A stretch of DNA of 64,000 bases from an uncultured Myxococcales bacterium (GCA_903857665.1 CAIOFV010000104.1:1-64000), one strand, 5' to 3'; positions 46,124 to 55,454 are shown, counted from the stretch's first letter. The notes: a model not told the origin generated them from the sequence alone. A program made the numbers and translations.

Positions 46124-47833
46124 ATGACTCCCGGCAATCAACAATCCCCGGCGGACGGATACCTGGCCCGGCGCTGGCGCCGCCTCGGGCTGGCCCCCAA
46201 GGTCATCCTGTCGCTGACGCTGATCGTCGCGTTCGTATCGACCGTGTCCGCCTACGTGGCACTCCGGAACCAGGAAGCCCTGCTGCTGCGCGAAATGATC
46301 CGCGGGGTCGACCAGCTGTCCCAGACGATCCGGTCCGCGACCTGGCAGGCCATGCTGCGGGATCAGCGCGAATCCGCGTACGAGGTCATGCAGACGGTCG
46401 GCCGCCAGGAAGGCATCGAAAAGATCCGCATCTTCAACAAGGAAGGGCGGGTCATGTTCTCGACCGGCGACGACCTGGGCGCGCTGGTGGACAAGTCCGC
46501 GGAGGCTTGCGACCTCTGCCATTCCCGCGAACAGCCCCTGGTGCGCGTGGACGTCCCGTCGCGCTCGCGGATCTTCACCGACCGCTTCGGGCGCCGGGTG
46601 CTGGGCATGGTGACGCCGATCTACAACGAGCCGGCCTGCAGCCGAAACGAGTGCCACGCCCACCCCGAGGGGATCCAGGTCCTGGGCGTGCTGGACGTCA
46701 ATGTCGATCCGTCGCCGATGGACGAACAGGTCACGATGCTGCGGACGATCACGTTCACGCGGGCCACGATCGAAATCGGGCTACTGGGCCTGATGATCGT
46801 CTTCCTGACCCGCCGGCTGGTGGGCAAGCCGATCCGTCGACTGATCCGGGCCAGCCGGGCCATCGGGGGCCTGGGGCTGAGGCCGGCGGACGACGAGGTC
46901 GATCTGGCCGGCGAGACCCGCGACGACGCCCCGCTGTCGCGAGGCGAGGGCGAACTGGCCCAGTTGCAGCATGCCTTCGAGGAGATGCGCCAGCGCCTGG
47001 AAACCGCCCGGGACGAGGTCAACGCCTTCACCCGGCACCTGGAATTGAAGGTCGAGCAGCGCACTGCCCAGCTGGAATCCACCCGCGTCCAGTTGCTGCG
47101 GGCGGAGCGGCTGGCGTCCCTGGGGCGGCTGGCGGCCTCGGTGGCCCACGAGATCAACAACCCCGTGTCGGGGGTCCTGAACCTGTCGCGGCTGATGCAG
47201 CGCCTGATCGAGGACAAGGGGCTCGACCCTGCGCGCGTGCCGGAGGTCCGGGGATACCTGGCGCTGGTGATCGAGGAAACCACCCGGGTCGGGCGGATCG
47301 TGTCCGACCTGCTGGCGTTCGCCCGTCAGAACACCCCGCGCATCGAGCCCACGGACCTCGCGGACCTGTCGCGGCGGACGCTGTCCCTGCTGTCGTTGAA
47401 GCTGCGCCATCGCGACATCGAAACGGAACTATCGACCGACCCGGACCTGCCGCGGGTTTCCTGCGATCGGGGGCAGGTGGAGCAGGTGCTGATCAACCTG
47501 GTGATGAATGCCGCCGAGGCCGGGCCCGATGGCGCGAACATCCACCTGAGGCTGTTGCATGGACCGGACGACCCCTTCGTGACGATGGAGGTCGAGGACC
47601 AGGGAACCGGGATCGCCGCCGAGCACCTGGGCCGCATCTTCGACCCGTTCTTCACGACCAAGGAGGACGGGAAGGGCGTGGGCCTGGGGCTCGCGGTGGC
47701 CTACGGCATCGTGGAAGCCCACGGCGGGACGATCGACGTGCAGACCGCCGAAGGCCGGGGAACGACCTTCCGGGTCCATCTTCCCCTGGAGGCGCGCGGG
47801 GCGTCCGGGAACGCGGGAGGAGACGGGGCATGA
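46124..47833 (+). CDS. Haem-c-type membrane sensor histidine kinase
   Basis: A 569-residue membrane kinase. A first helix near residues 25-45 and a second near 210-230 enclose a periplasmic sensor with CDLCH (Cys129, Cys132, His133) and a second cysteine motif ACSRNECHAHPEG (Cys172, Cys177, His178), both suited to haem attachment. HAMP, a coiled coil, the H-box VAHEINNPVSGVLNL (His about 342), and ATP-binding motifs (INLVMNAAEAG, DQGTGIAAEHLGRIFDPFFTTK, GLGLAV) follow. It likely senses redox state or a ligand of the haem and phosphorylates the NtrC-type partner encoded next. Its stop overlaps that gene (ATGA). A TTG at 46109 is an alternative start. Confidence 0.9.
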   Translation: MTPGNQQSPADGYLARRWRRLGLAPKVILSLTLIVAFVSTVSAYVALRNQEALLLREMIRGVDQLSQTIRSATWQAMLRDQRESAYEVMQTVGRQEGIEKIRIFNKEGRVMFSTGDDLGALVDKSAEACDLCHSREQPLVRVDVPSRSRIFTDRFGRRVLGMVTPIYNEPACSRNECHAHPEGIQVLGVLDVNVDPSPMDEQVTMLRTITFTRATIEIGLLGLMIVFLTRRLVGKPIRRLIRASRAIGGLGLRPADDEVDLAGETRDDAPLSRGEGELAQLQHAFEEMRQRLETARDEVNAFTRHLELKVEQRTAQLESTRVQLLRAERLASLGRLAASVAHEINNPVSGVLNLSRLMQRLIEDKGLDPARVPEVRGYLALVIEETTRVGRIVSDLLAFARQNTPRIEPTDLADLSRRTLSLLSLKLRHRDIETELSTDPDLPRVSCDRGQVEQVLINLVMNAAEAGPDGANIHLRLLHGPDDPFVTMEVEDQGTGIAAEHLGRIFDPFFTTKEDGKGVGLGLAVAYGIVEAHGGTIDVQTAEGRGTTFRVHLPLEARGASGNAGGDGA

Positions 47834-49215
47834 CGGCAACGGGACGGGTCCTGATCGTGGACGACGAGAAGGTCGTCCGGGATTCGCTGGCAGGCTGGCT
47901 GCGGGAGGACGGGCACGCGTGCGAGACCGAGCCTTCCGGCGAGCTGGCCGTCGAGGCGGTCGGCCGCGCCGCCTTCGACCTGTGCGTGGTGGATCTGAAA
48001 ATGCCCCGGGGCATCGACGGGATCGAAACGCTGCGGCGAATCAAGGAGATCCGGCCCGACTGCGCGGTGGTGATCGTGACGGCCTACGCCACGGTCGGCT
48101 CGGCCGTGGAGGCCATGAAGCAGGGGGCCGAGGACTACCTGGTCAAGCCCTTCGAACCGCAGGACCTGTCGATCATCGTCGAGCGCGTGGTGGCCCTGCG
48201 GCACCCCCGGCCGCCGGCCCGGGGACGGCGGGCGACGGACGAGGTGGTCCGGTTCCACGGGATGGTTTCCCGGAACCCGGCGATGCGAGCCGTGTTCGAG
48301 CTGGTCCGAAACGTCGCCGACCTGCGCAGCACCGTGCTGATCGAGGGCGAAAGCGGCACGGGCAAGGAGCTGGTAGCCCGGGCGATCCACGAGGGAGGCC
48401 GGAGGCAGAAGGCGCCTTACATCCAGTTGTCCTGCGCGGCGCTGCCCGAAACGCTGCTGGAATCGGAACTGTTCGGGTACGAGCGGGGGGCGTTCACGGG
48501 GGCGGTGGCCCGGAAGCGGGGCACGTTCGAGATGGCCAACGGGGGCACGCTGCTGCTGGACGAGATCGGCGACGTGGGGCCCAAGGTCCAGACGGACCTC
48601 CTGCGCGTGTTGCAGGAACGTCGGATCGTCCGGCTGGGCGGCAGCGAGGAGATCGCGGTGGACGTCCGCTTCGTGGCCGCGACGAACCGGCCGCTGAAGG
48701 CCGCCGTTCGCGCCGGCCGTTTCCGCGAGGACCTGTTCTATCGCCTGAACGTGATCCACCTGGACATGCCCCCCCTTCGCGACCGCCTGGAGGATCTGGA
48801 CCTGCTGGTGCACGACCTGCTGGAGCGCGCCGCGAAGGATGCGGGACGGACGCTGAAGGGCGTCACGCCCGGCGCCCTGGAGCGCCTCGCGACGCATGCG
48901 TGGCCCGGCAACGTGCGGGAGCTGGAAAACGCCGTCGAGCGGGCGCTGGTCGGCTGCCAGGGCGATCGGATCGAGGCTTCGGATTTCGACTTCGTGTTCC
49001 GGCCCGAGCCGGGGGACTCCGCGTTCGTGGCCCCATCGAACCTGTCGTTGCGGGAGGTCGAGGCGCAGGTGCTGGAATCGGTGCTGCGCCGCTCGGCGTG
49101 GAACATCACCGAGGCGGCGGCCATCCTCGGGATCGACCGGTCAACGCTGTACGACAAGATCCGCCGGCACGGCATCGCGCGACCCTCGGATGGATCGGAC
49201 CGCGAAGATCCTTGA
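47830..49215 (+). CDS. Sigma-54-dependent response regulator (NtrC family)
   Basis: A 461-residue transcription activator. Receiver domain (about 1-125; phospho-acceptor Asp in CVVDLKMP, Lys in YLVKPFEPQD), an AAA+ domain with Walker A GESGTGKE, the sigma-54 contact loop GAFTGA, Walker B GGTLLLDEIGD and the R-finger region FREDLFYRLNV, then a Fis-type HTH (ITEAAAILGIDRSTLYDKIRRHG). All elements needed for activating sigma-54 promoters are intact. It is co-translated with the sensor kinase. The nearest sigma-54 promoter is at 49476-49491, in front of the small membrane protein gene on the opposite strand. Confidence 0.93.
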   Translation: MTATGRVLIVDDEKVVRDSLAGWLREDGHACETEPSGELAVEAVGRAAFDLCVVDLKMPRGIDGIETLRRIKEIRPDCAVVIVTAYATVGSAVEAMKQGAEDYLVKPFEPQDLSIIVERVVALRHPRPPARGRRATDEVVRFHGMVSRNPAMRAVFELVRNVADLRSTVLIEGESGTGKELVARAIHEGGRRQKAPYIQLSCAALPETLLESELFGYERGAFTGAVARKRGTFEMANGGTLLLDEIGDVGPKVQTDLLRVLQERRIVRLGGSEEIAVDVRFVAATNRPLKAAVRAGRFREDLFYRLNVIHLDMPPLRDRLEDLDLLVHDLLERAAKDAGRTLKGVTPGALERLATHAWPGNVRELENAVERALVGCQGDRIEASDFDFVFRPEPGDSAFVAPSNLSLREVEAQVLESVLRRSAWNITEAAAILGIDRSTLYDKIRRHGIARPSDGSDREDP

Positions 49216-49292
49216 CGGGCTGCCGGCGAAGGGCGACGAAGAACGGTGTGTGGGGGTGTCCGAAGCCGGGTCCGTGCGGCGGCGGGGCGGTA

Positions 49293-49424
49293 TCAGTGGT
49301 GCGCCAGGCGAGACTGCCAGGCGGCCTTGCAGCCGAAGAACACGCACGCGCCCACCACGCCCAGCGTCATGGCGCCTAGCGCGAGATTGGTGACGATCAC
49401 GGCGATGACCATTCCGTCCGACAT
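49293..49424 (-). CDS. 43-residue single-helix membrane protein
   Basis: ATG at 49424 follows a full AGGAGG ribosome site (spacing 6 nt) and gives a 43-residue protein. The first half is hydrophobic (VIAVIVTNLALGAMTLGVVG), then ACVFFGCKAAWQ with two cysteines, and a short basic/His tail (SRLAHH). It is most simply one transmembrane helix with the N-terminus outside or inside unknown. No family is recognised. A sigma-54 type promoter lies 52-67 nt upstream of the start, so its expression probably depends on an NtrC-type activator, most likely the one encoded 77 nt away in the convergent direction. Confidence 0.7.
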   Translation of the reverse strand: MSDGMVIAVIVTNLALGAMTLGVVGACVFFGCKAAWQSRLAHH

Positions 49425-49475
49425 GGGAACCTCCTGCCACGCACGCTTCTGCAGCGTCCTGACTCCCTGAATTGC

Positions 49476-49491
49476 TGCAATAACGGTGCCG
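49476..49491 (-). promoter_or_regulatory. Sigma-54 promoter of the small membrane protein gene
   Basis: On the minus strand, CGGCACCGTTATTGCA matches TGGCACG-N4-TTGCA except for its first and seventh bases; GG (-24) and GC (-12) are correctly spaced. Upstream, TTGC-N12-GCAA (49502-49521) is a possible activator site. Transcription would start near 49465. The remainder of the 300-nt gap to the transketolase gene shows no gene. Confidence 0.62.
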
Positions 49492-49729
49492 GTCGCGCTG
49501 GTTGCCGTCGGGATTTTGCAAGTGTAAGGGATTCAGATGGTTGTGACGCAGACATGCCGGCGCGGGCCGTCGGTGCGCCTGCAGGGAAGCGGGGGGATTC
49601 CCCACCCACTGTTGGAAATCCCGGCACTCGCCGGGGACCCCGATGGTGTAGGCGGGGAACGCCTTCGGCTGGACGCCGGGCCACGATTCTGCGAAAACCT
49701 GTGCCCGTGGTGTGATGCAGGAGAGCCTC

Positions 49730-50650
49730 GTGCCGGGAGCCCGTGTCATCGAGCGAAACCGGACCGTCGCCGGGGGAATCCGGAGGCGGGTGCTGGAGCA
49801 CACGCTGAAGAACGACGGGGGGTACCTCAGCCAGGCGTGCTCGTCGGCCGAGATCCTCGCGACCCTCTACGGCGGCGTGATGAACCTGGCGCCGGTGCCC
49901 ACGCCGCTGATGCCGAGCCCCTTCGCCGGGGTCCCGTCGGCGCACAACCCGCAGTACCGCATCGGAAACGCGTTCAACGGGCCCCACCAGCGCGTGTCGG
50001 ACCGCTTCATCCTGTCCCCCACCCACTACTCGCTGATCCTGTACGCGGCCTTGATCGAAACGGGCCGCATGGACGAGGGCAGCCTGTTGGAATTCAACAA
50101 GGACGGGTCCTCGCTGGAAATGATCGGCGCCGAGCACTCCCCGGGCATGGAGGTGATGACCGGCTCGCTGGGGCAGGGCTTGAGCCAGGGCATCGGCATG
50201 GCGTTCGGGAGGCGCCTGAAGCAGGAGCCGGGAAAGACCTGGCTGCTGATGTCGGACGGCGAGTTCCAGATCGGCATGGTCTGGGAGGCGTTCCAGTTCA
50301 TGAGCCACTACGGGATGGACACGATCGGCGTCTACGTGGACGTGAACCGGCAGCAGTGCGACGGCGCCATGCGGTCGGTGATGCGCATCGACCCGCTGGC
50401 CGACAAACTGGCGGCGTTCGGCGCCGAGGTGGTGTCGGTGGACGGGCACGACCTCGAGGCGCTGTACGAGGCGGGCCTGACGCCCCACGCCGGGAAGCCG
50501 CTGGTGGTGCTGTGCGAAACCGACCCCTGCCGGGGCGTCCCGGAACTGCGGAACCTCGCCGGGAAGCTGCACTACGTCCGGATCAAGAACGACGCGGAGC
50601 GGCAGCGCTACGAGGCCATCCTCGCCACCTTCGGCCCGGCGGTGGAGTGA
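49730..50650 (+). CDS. Transketolase N-terminal subunit (ThDP-binding)
   Basis: A 306-residue subunit of a split transketolase-like enzyme that binds thiamine diphosphate. The family's landmarks are there but modified: LSPTHYSLILYAAL (usually LSKGHxxxxLY), GMEVMTGSLGQGLS, then SDGEFQIGMVWEAF where GDGE...EG is standard, and DVNRQQCDG. These differences may mean a special substrate. I chose GTG 49730 because AGGAG precedes it by six bases; a GTG at 49712 would add six residues. It is followed directly by the C-terminal subunit gene (2-nt gap), and then by two sulfur amino acid genes. Confidence 0.85.
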   Translation: MPGARVIERNRTVAGGIRRRVLEHTLKNDGGYLSQACSSAEILATLYGGVMNLAPVPTPLMPSPFAGVPSAHNPQYRIGNAFNGPHQRVSDRFILSPTHYSLILYAALIETGRMDEGSLLEFNKDGSSLEMIGAEHSPGMEVMTGSLGQGLSQGIGMAFGRRLKQEPGKTWLLMSDGEFQIGMVWEAFQFMSHYGMDTIGVYVDVNRQQCDGAMRSVMRIDPLADKLAAFGAEVVSVDGHDLEALYEAGLTPHAGKPLVVLCETDPCRGVPELRNLAGKLHYVRIKNDAERQRYEAILATFGPAVE

Positions 50651-50652
50651 CC

Positions 50653-51660
50653 ATGGACATCCATTCCCAGGCCCATGCCCGGAACCTGAAGAAGTTCGGC
50701 GCGGAGCATCCCGAGGTGCTGGTGCTGACCGCCGACCTGTCGGAGTCGTGCGAAACCGGGTACTTCCGCGATACGTTCCGGGACCGCTTCATCACCTGCG
50801 GCGTGTCCGAGCAGAACATGATGAGCATCGCCGGGGGGCTGGCGCGCGAAGGGTTCATTCCCTTCGTGCACACCTTCGGCGTGTTCATCTACCGGCGCGC
50901 GCTGGACCAGATCGCCATGTCCATCGCGTACCCGAACCTTCCGGTGAAGATGTTCGCCTTCCTGCCCGGGATCATGACGCCGGGCGGCGCGACCCACCAG
51001 GCCATCGACGACGTGGCGGTGATGCGGGCGCTGCCCAACATGACGGTGCTGGACGTGGGCGATGTGACCGAAATCGAAAGCGTGCTGGACCTGGCCTGCG
51101 CCATCGACGGGCCGGTGTACATCCGGATGCTGCGGGGCGAGGTGCCGCGCCTGTTCCCGGCCGACGAGCCGATGCGGCTGGACACCCCGCGCGTGCTGTC
51201 CGCGGGAACCGACGTGGTGGTCGTGACGTCCAGCATCTGCACCGAGGAGGCGCTGCGGGCGACCGCGGCGCTGCGGGCGAAGGGCGTTTCCGTGGGGCAC
51301 GTGCACGTGTCCACGTTGAAGCCGTTCACGCTGTCGAAGATCGCCGACGTGCTGGGCGCCGCGAAGCACGGCATCGTCACCATGGAAAACCACACGGTCG
51401 TCGGGGGCCTGGGCGCCATCGTCGGCGAGCAGATGACGGACGTTGGTTTGCGGCGGCGGCTGGTGAAGCTGGGCCTGCAGGACACGTTCGCGCACGGGGC
51501 CAGCCGGCGCTACCTGGCGCGGGAGTACCGCATCGACGCCATCGCGCTGGTCGAGGAGGTCGAAGGGCTGATGGGGACCCGGTTCGGAATCACCGAGGGG
51601 GACCTTGCCAAAGTCCGGATCGAGGCCATTCATTCAAGTTCCAAGGCCGAAGCCTTGTGA
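50653..51660 (+). CDS. Transketolase C-terminal subunit
   Basis: A 335-residue partner containing the pyrimidine-binding and C-terminal domains. The catalytic Glu is in CGVSEQNMMSIAGGLA, and the loop FLPGIMTPGGATHQAIDDVAVMRALPNM matches the family. AGTDVVVVTSSICTEEAL and ENHTVVGGLGAIVGE belong to the C-terminal domain. As a split pair it may perform transketolase or an allied two-carbon transfer reaction; 1-deoxyxylulose-phosphate synthase is less likely given the size. It lies between the N-subunit gene and metY (16-nt gap), so the four genes here may be one operon. Confidence 0.87.
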   Translation: MDIHSQAHARNLKKFGAEHPEVLVLTADLSESCETGYFRDTFRDRFITCGVSEQNMMSIAGGLAREGFIPFVHTFGVFIYRRALDQIAMSIAYPNLPVKMFAFLPGIMTPGGATHQAIDDVAVMRALPNMTVLDVGDVTEIESVLDLACAIDGPVYIRMLRGEVPRLFPADEPMRLDTPRVLSAGTDVVVVTSSICTEEALRATAALRAKGVSVGHVHVSTLKPFTLSKIADVLGAAKHGIVTMENHTVVGGLGAIVGEQMTDVGLRRRLVKLGLQDTFAHGASRRYLAREYRIDAIALVEEVEGLMGTRFGITEGDLAKVRIEAIHSSSKAEAL

Positions 51661-51676
51661 CACCCTGGAGGAAACG

Positions 51677-52969
51677 ATGCCCAAGTACCGCTTTGAAACG
51701 CTGGCCCTGCACGCCGGCCAGGTGCCGGACCCCGTGACGCTGTCGCGGGCGGTGCCGATCCACCGGACCAGCTCGTTCGTGTTCAAGAGCACCGAGCACG
51801 CGTCGAACCTGTTCGCGCTGAAGGAATTGGGGAACATCTACACGCGCCTGGGCAACCCGACCACCGACGTGCTGGAGCAGCGGGTGGCGGCGCTGGAGGG
51901 CGGCGAGGCGGCGGTCGCGGTCGCGTCCGGCACGTCGGCCATCCACTACGCCATCCTGACGCTGGCCCAGCAGGGCGACGAAATCGTCAGCGCCGCGAAC
52001 CTGTACGGCGGCACCTACACGATGTTCGACTCGATCCTCCCGCAGATGGGGATCCACGTGCGGTTCGCCGACCACCGGGACCCGGCCTCCTTCGAGCGGT
52101 TGGTCACGCCGAAGACCCGCGCCTTCTTCATCGAAACGATCGGCAACCCGGTGCTGGACGTGACCGACATCGAGGCCATCGCGGCGGTGGCCCACGCCCA
52201 CAAGATCCCGCTGATCGTGGACGGCACCTTCACCACGCCGTACCTGTTGCGGGCCATCGACCACGGCGCCGACATCGTGATCAACTCGCTGACGAAATGG
52301 ATCGGCGGGCATGGCACCGGCATCGGCGGCATCATCGTGGACTCGGGGCGGTTCGACTGGGTCGCGTCGGGCAACCCCCTGATGAACCAGCCCGACCCGA
52401 ACTACCACGGCCTGCGCTGGGCGTGCGACCTGCCCGGGCCGCTGGCGCCCATCGCGTTCGCGCTGCGGGTGCGGACGGTGCCGCTGCGGAACCTGGGCGC
52501 CTGCATCAGCCCGGACAATTCCTGGATCTTCCTGCAGGGGCTGGAAACGCTGCCGTTGCGGATGGAGCGCCACTCGGCGAACGGGCTGGCGGTTGCTGGT
52601 TGGCTGAAGAAGGACCCGCGTGTCGCCTGGGTCCGGTACCCCGGCCTGGAAGACGACCCGACGTACCCGACCGCTCGCAAGTACCTGAAGAACGGGTTCG
52701 GCGGCATGGTGGTGTTCGGGGCGGCCAGCGGGTTCGCCGGCGCGGTCAAGCTGATCGACGGCATCAAGCTGTTTTCGCACCTCGCCAACGTGGGGGATGC
52801 CAAGAGCCTGATCCTTCATCCGGCCAGCACCAGCCACAGCCAGTTGACCGAGGAGCAGCAGCGGGCCGGGGGGCTCACGCCGGACCTCATCCGCCTGTCG
52901 ATCGGCATCGAGCACATCGACGACATCATCGGCGCGCTGGACGAGGGATTGTCCCGCGCGTCCCGGTAG
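51677..52969 (+). CDS. O-acetylhomoserine sulfhydrylase (Cys/Met metabolism PLP enzyme)
   Basis: A 430-residue PLP enzyme joining O-acetylhomoserine to sulfide to make homocysteine (methionine synthesis). The start FETLALHAGQVPDP and NIYTRLGNPTTDVLEQRVAALEGG are typical. The PLP Lys lies in INSLTKWIGGHGTGIGG, and LIHPASTSHSQLTEEQ is close to the family's C-terminal motif. The length agrees with MetY/Met17 (about 430) rather than the shorter cystathionine enzymes. A GGAGG ribosome site precedes ATG 51677. It follows the split transketolase genes with little spacing; its role in that operon is not obvious. Confidence 0.9.
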   Translation: MPKYRFETLALHAGQVPDPVTLSRAVPIHRTSSFVFKSTEHASNLFALKELGNIYTRLGNPTTDVLEQRVAALEGGEAAVAVASGTSAIHYAILTLAQQGDEIVSAANLYGGTYTMFDSILPQMGIHVRFADHRDPASFERLVTPKTRAFFIETIGNPVLDVTDIEAIAAVAHAHKIPLIVDGTFTTPYLLRAIDHGADIVINSLTKWIGGHGTGIGGIIVDSGRFDWVASGNPLMNQPDPNYHGLRWACDLPGPLAPIAFALRVRTVPLRNLGACISPDNSWIFLQGLETLPLRMERHSANGLAVAGWLKKDPRVAWVRYPGLEDDPTYPTARKYLKNGFGGMVVFGAASGFAGAVKLIDGIKLFSHLANVGDAKSLILHPASTSHSQLTEEQQRAGGLTPDLIRLSIGIEHIDDIIGALDEGLSRASR

Positions 52970-52994
52970 TTGTCTGAATAGTTGATGCAGATGA

Positions 52995-53023
52995 TTGACA
53001 AACTCAAGTTGGATTGATATCTT
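52995..53023 (+). promoter_or_regulatory. Strong sigma-70 promoter for the cysteine synthase gene
   Basis: TTGACA (52995-53000), exact 17-nt spacer, TATCTT (53018-53023), in an AT-rich stretch of the 107-nt gap after the sulfhydrylase gene. So this gene can be transcribed apart from the preceding four-gene cluster. Confidence 0.7.
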
Positions 53024-53076
53024 CTGATTGGACGCGGGGAAGCCCGGTCGTTTCCACCTGACGAGGAGAACCTGGA

Positions 53077-54048
53077 ATGGCACGGATCTTCGAGGACAAC
53101 AGCCTGAGCATCGGCAACACCCCCCTGGTGCGGATCAACCGGATCACGCACGGCTTCCCGGCGACGGTCGTGGCCAAGATCGAGGGGCGCAACCCGGCGG
53201 GCTCGGTCAAGTGCCGCGTCGGCGCGGCCCTGATCCAGGACGCGGAGAAGCGCGGGATCCTGAAGCCGGGCTCCCGGGACGTCACCATCGTGGAACCGAC
53301 CAGCGGCAACACCGGGATCGCGCTGGCATTCGTCGCAGCATCGCGCGGGTACCCGCTGATCCTGACGATGCCCGAGACGATGTCCATCGAGCGGCGCAAG
53401 ATGCTGGCCGCCTTCGGGGCCACGCTGGTGCTGACGGAGGGCCCGAAGGGCATGAAGGGCTCCATCGCCAAGGCCGAGGAGATCGTCGCCTCGGACCCCT
53501 CGAAGCATTACATGCCGCAGCAGTTCAAGAACCCGGCCAACCCCGACGTGCACTTCCGGACCACCGGCCCGGAGATCTGGAACGACACGGACGGGAAGAT
53601 CGACATCCTGGTGTCCGGCGTGGGCACGGGCGGCACGATCACCGGCATCTCCCGCTACATCAAGGAAGCGAAGGGGAAGGCGATCACGTCCGTGGCGGTC
53701 GAGCCGATCCACTCGCCGATCCTGACGCAGATCCGCGCAGGCCTGCCGATCCAGCCCGGCCCGCACAAGATCCAGGGCATCGGAGCGGGGTTCAAGCCGG
53801 ACGTGCTGGATCTGGGCCTGGTGGACCAGGTCGCGACGGTGTCGAACGATGAGGCCGTCGACTATGCGCGGCGCCTGCATGTCGAGGAGGGCATCACCAC
53901 CGGGATCTCGGGCGGCGCTGCGATGGCGGCCGCGGCGCGGTTGGCCAAGGACCCGGCCAACGCCGGGAAGCTGATCGTGGTCGTCCTTCCCGACTCCGGC
54001 GAGCGCTACCTCAGTTCGATCCTGTTCGAGGAGGCCCCGAAGGCGTAG
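53077..54048 (+). CDS. cysK: Cysteine synthase A (O-acetylserine sulfhydrylase)
   Basis: A 323-residue PLP enzyme making cysteine from O-acetylserine and sulfide. The PLP Lys is in [11 protein letters not shown], the substrate loop is [13 protein letters not shown], and the phosphate-binding loop is [15 protein letters not shown]. The [13 protein letters not shown] ending is standard for CysK. All conserved residues and the length (about 310-320) match. It has a strong promoter of its own and a GAGGAG ribosome site. It is co-oriented with the sulfhydrylase gene, giving a local sulfur amino acid block. Confidence 0.94.
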   Translation: MARIFEDNSLSIGNTPLVRINRITHGFPATVVAKIEGRNPAGSVKCRVGAALIQDAEKRGILKPGSRDVTIVEPTSGNTGIALAFVAASRGYPLILTMPETMSIERRKMLAAFGATLVLTEGPKGMKGSIAKAEEIVASDPSKHYMPQQFKNPANPDVHFRTTGPEIWNDTDGKIDILVSGVGTGGTITGISRYIKEAKGKAITSVAVEPIHSPILTQIRAGLPIQPGPHKIQGIGAGFKPDVLDLGLVDQVATVSNDEAVDYARRLHVEEGITTGISGGAAMAAAARLAKDPANAGKLIVVVLPDSGERYLSSILFEEAPKA

Positions 54049-54124
54049 GACCATCGTCAGGCCGCCCGGCACGCATTCCCCCCCCGGTACCGACATAGAA
54101 CATCATTCAGCACTCGAATGTACC

Positions 54125-54152
54125 TTGACTGCCCGGCTGTGACTGCTACCCT
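54125..54152 (+). promoter_or_regulatory. Candidate promoter of the PAS sensor kinase gene
   Basis: TTGACT (54125-54130), 16-nt spacer, TACCCT (54147-54152), leaving a leader of about 90 nt. Nothing else is seen in the 200-nt gap. Confidence 0.55.
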
Positions 54153-54248
54153 GGGGGCAGTCGCCAACCAGAATCTACTATGTCCGCCCGTGGGAACTGC
54201 GTTTCCTCGGGACGCATGGAATGACGATTCTGTGACCCGGAGGGCATC

Positions 54249-55454
54249 TTGCATACGGAAGAATCGATCCAGTCGCTTCGGCCGCCCCATGCGACGTGGT
54301 TCCTCCCGGCCCGGCGGGCATCACCCGCGGAACTCCACGCCACGGTGGTTGTCGCATGCGGCAGCCCCCTGCTCGACGCGGTCCTCCGCACGGTCGGGTG
54401 CATGGTCGTGGTGCTGAACCCCGAGCGGCAGATCGTGGCGGTCAACAGCGTGCTGCTGAAACACCTGGGGGTCGACGACCCCGAGTCGCTGCTGGGATTG
54501 CGGCCGGGCGAGGCGCTGGACTGCAGCCATGCGCAGGACGAGGGCGGCGGATGCGGGACCTCCCGGGCCTGTACCAGTTGCGGGGCGGCCCTCGCGATCC
54601 TGATGGCCCAGCAGACCGGGGAAATCCACGAGCGGGAATGCCTGGTCAGCCTGCGTCGGGGCAAGGACCTGGCGGTCGAGTTCCGCGCGCGGGTCGTTCC
54701 GATCCAGGTGGAGGGCCGTGACCTGCTGGTCCTGTTGCTGCAGGACATCTGCGACGAAAAGAGGCGCCAGGCCCTGGAAAGCGTGTTCTTCCACGATCTG
54801 CGGAACACGCTGACCGGGCTGGTGGGATGCGCCGAGCTGCTGCACGAGGCAAACCCGGAGCAGGTCGCCGGGCTTCTGCCGCTCATCGATACGTCGCTGC
54901 AACAGTTGCTGGAGGAGGTCGAATCCCAGCGGCTCCTGTCGCTGACCGAAACGAACGAGTACCGACCGGTCGCCATCCAGGGTTCCGCGGCGGCCCTGCT
55001 GGACGAGGTGGCCGCGGTGCTGAGGGGTCACCGGGTCGCCGACGGCCGGAGGCTGTTCGTGGTCCCGCCGTCGGCGGACCTGCAACTGTCCACCGACGTG
55101 GTGCTGCTGCGCCGGGTCTTGATCAACATGGGCAAGAACGCCCTGGAGGGCACGCCGGTCGGCGGCGAGGCGAGGATGGGATTCCAGCCCGCCGGCCCGG
55201 ACGTCATCGAGTGGCTGGCCTGGAACGAGGCGTACATCCTGCCGGAGGTGGCGGTCCGCGTGTTCCAGCGCTCGTTTTCGACGAAGGGCCAGAAGGGCCG
55301 GGGTCTTGGAACGTACGGGATGCGCCTGCTGGGCGAGCGCTACCTGGGCGGCCGGGTCACGTTCAGCACGTCTCCTTCCGAGGGGACCTCCTTCCATTTC
55401 CGGCACCCGCTGACGCTGCCAGCGTCGGACTCCGTCGATGGAGCCAGTGCCTGA
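54249..55454 (+). CDS. Soluble PAS sensor histidine kinase with a cysteine-cluster loop
   Basis: A 401-residue protein without membrane segments. A PAS domain (about residues 40-165) contains an inserted cysteine cluster: [24 protein letters not shown], about residues 91-114, with five Cys and one His, likely to bind a metal or iron-sulfur cluster. The phospho-acceptor region [14 protein letters not shown] and a degenerate ATPase ([12 protein letters not shown] as N-box, then [16 protein letters not shown] and GTSFHF) follow. It may sense redox state or oxygen. TTG 54249 is preceded by GGAGGG. No response regulator gene is adjacent. Confidence 0.82.
   Translation: MHTEESIQSLRPPHATWFLPARRASPAELHATVVVACGSPLLDAVLRTVGCMVVVLNPERQIVAVNSVLLKHLGVDDPESLLGLRPGEALDCSHAQDEGGGCGTSRACTSCGAALAILMAQQTGEIHERECLVSLRRGKDLAVEFRARVVPIQVEGRDLLVLLLQDICDEKRRQALESVFFHDLRNTLTGLVGCAELLHEANPEQVAGLLPLIDTSLQQLLEEVESQRLLSLTETNEYRPVAIQGSAAALLDEVAAVLRGHRVADGRRLFVVPPSADLQLSTDVVLLRRVLINMGKNALEGTPVGGEARMGFQPAGPDVIEWLAWNEAYILPEVAVRVFQRSFSTKGQKGRGLGTYGMRLLGERYLGGRVTFSTSPSEGTSFHFRHPLTLPASDSVDGASA

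Noticed and set aside
49537-50652. Long upstream extension of the transketolase C-subunit frame
   Set aside because: It is the out-of-frame shadow of the N-subunit gene; the real start is the ATG at 50653.
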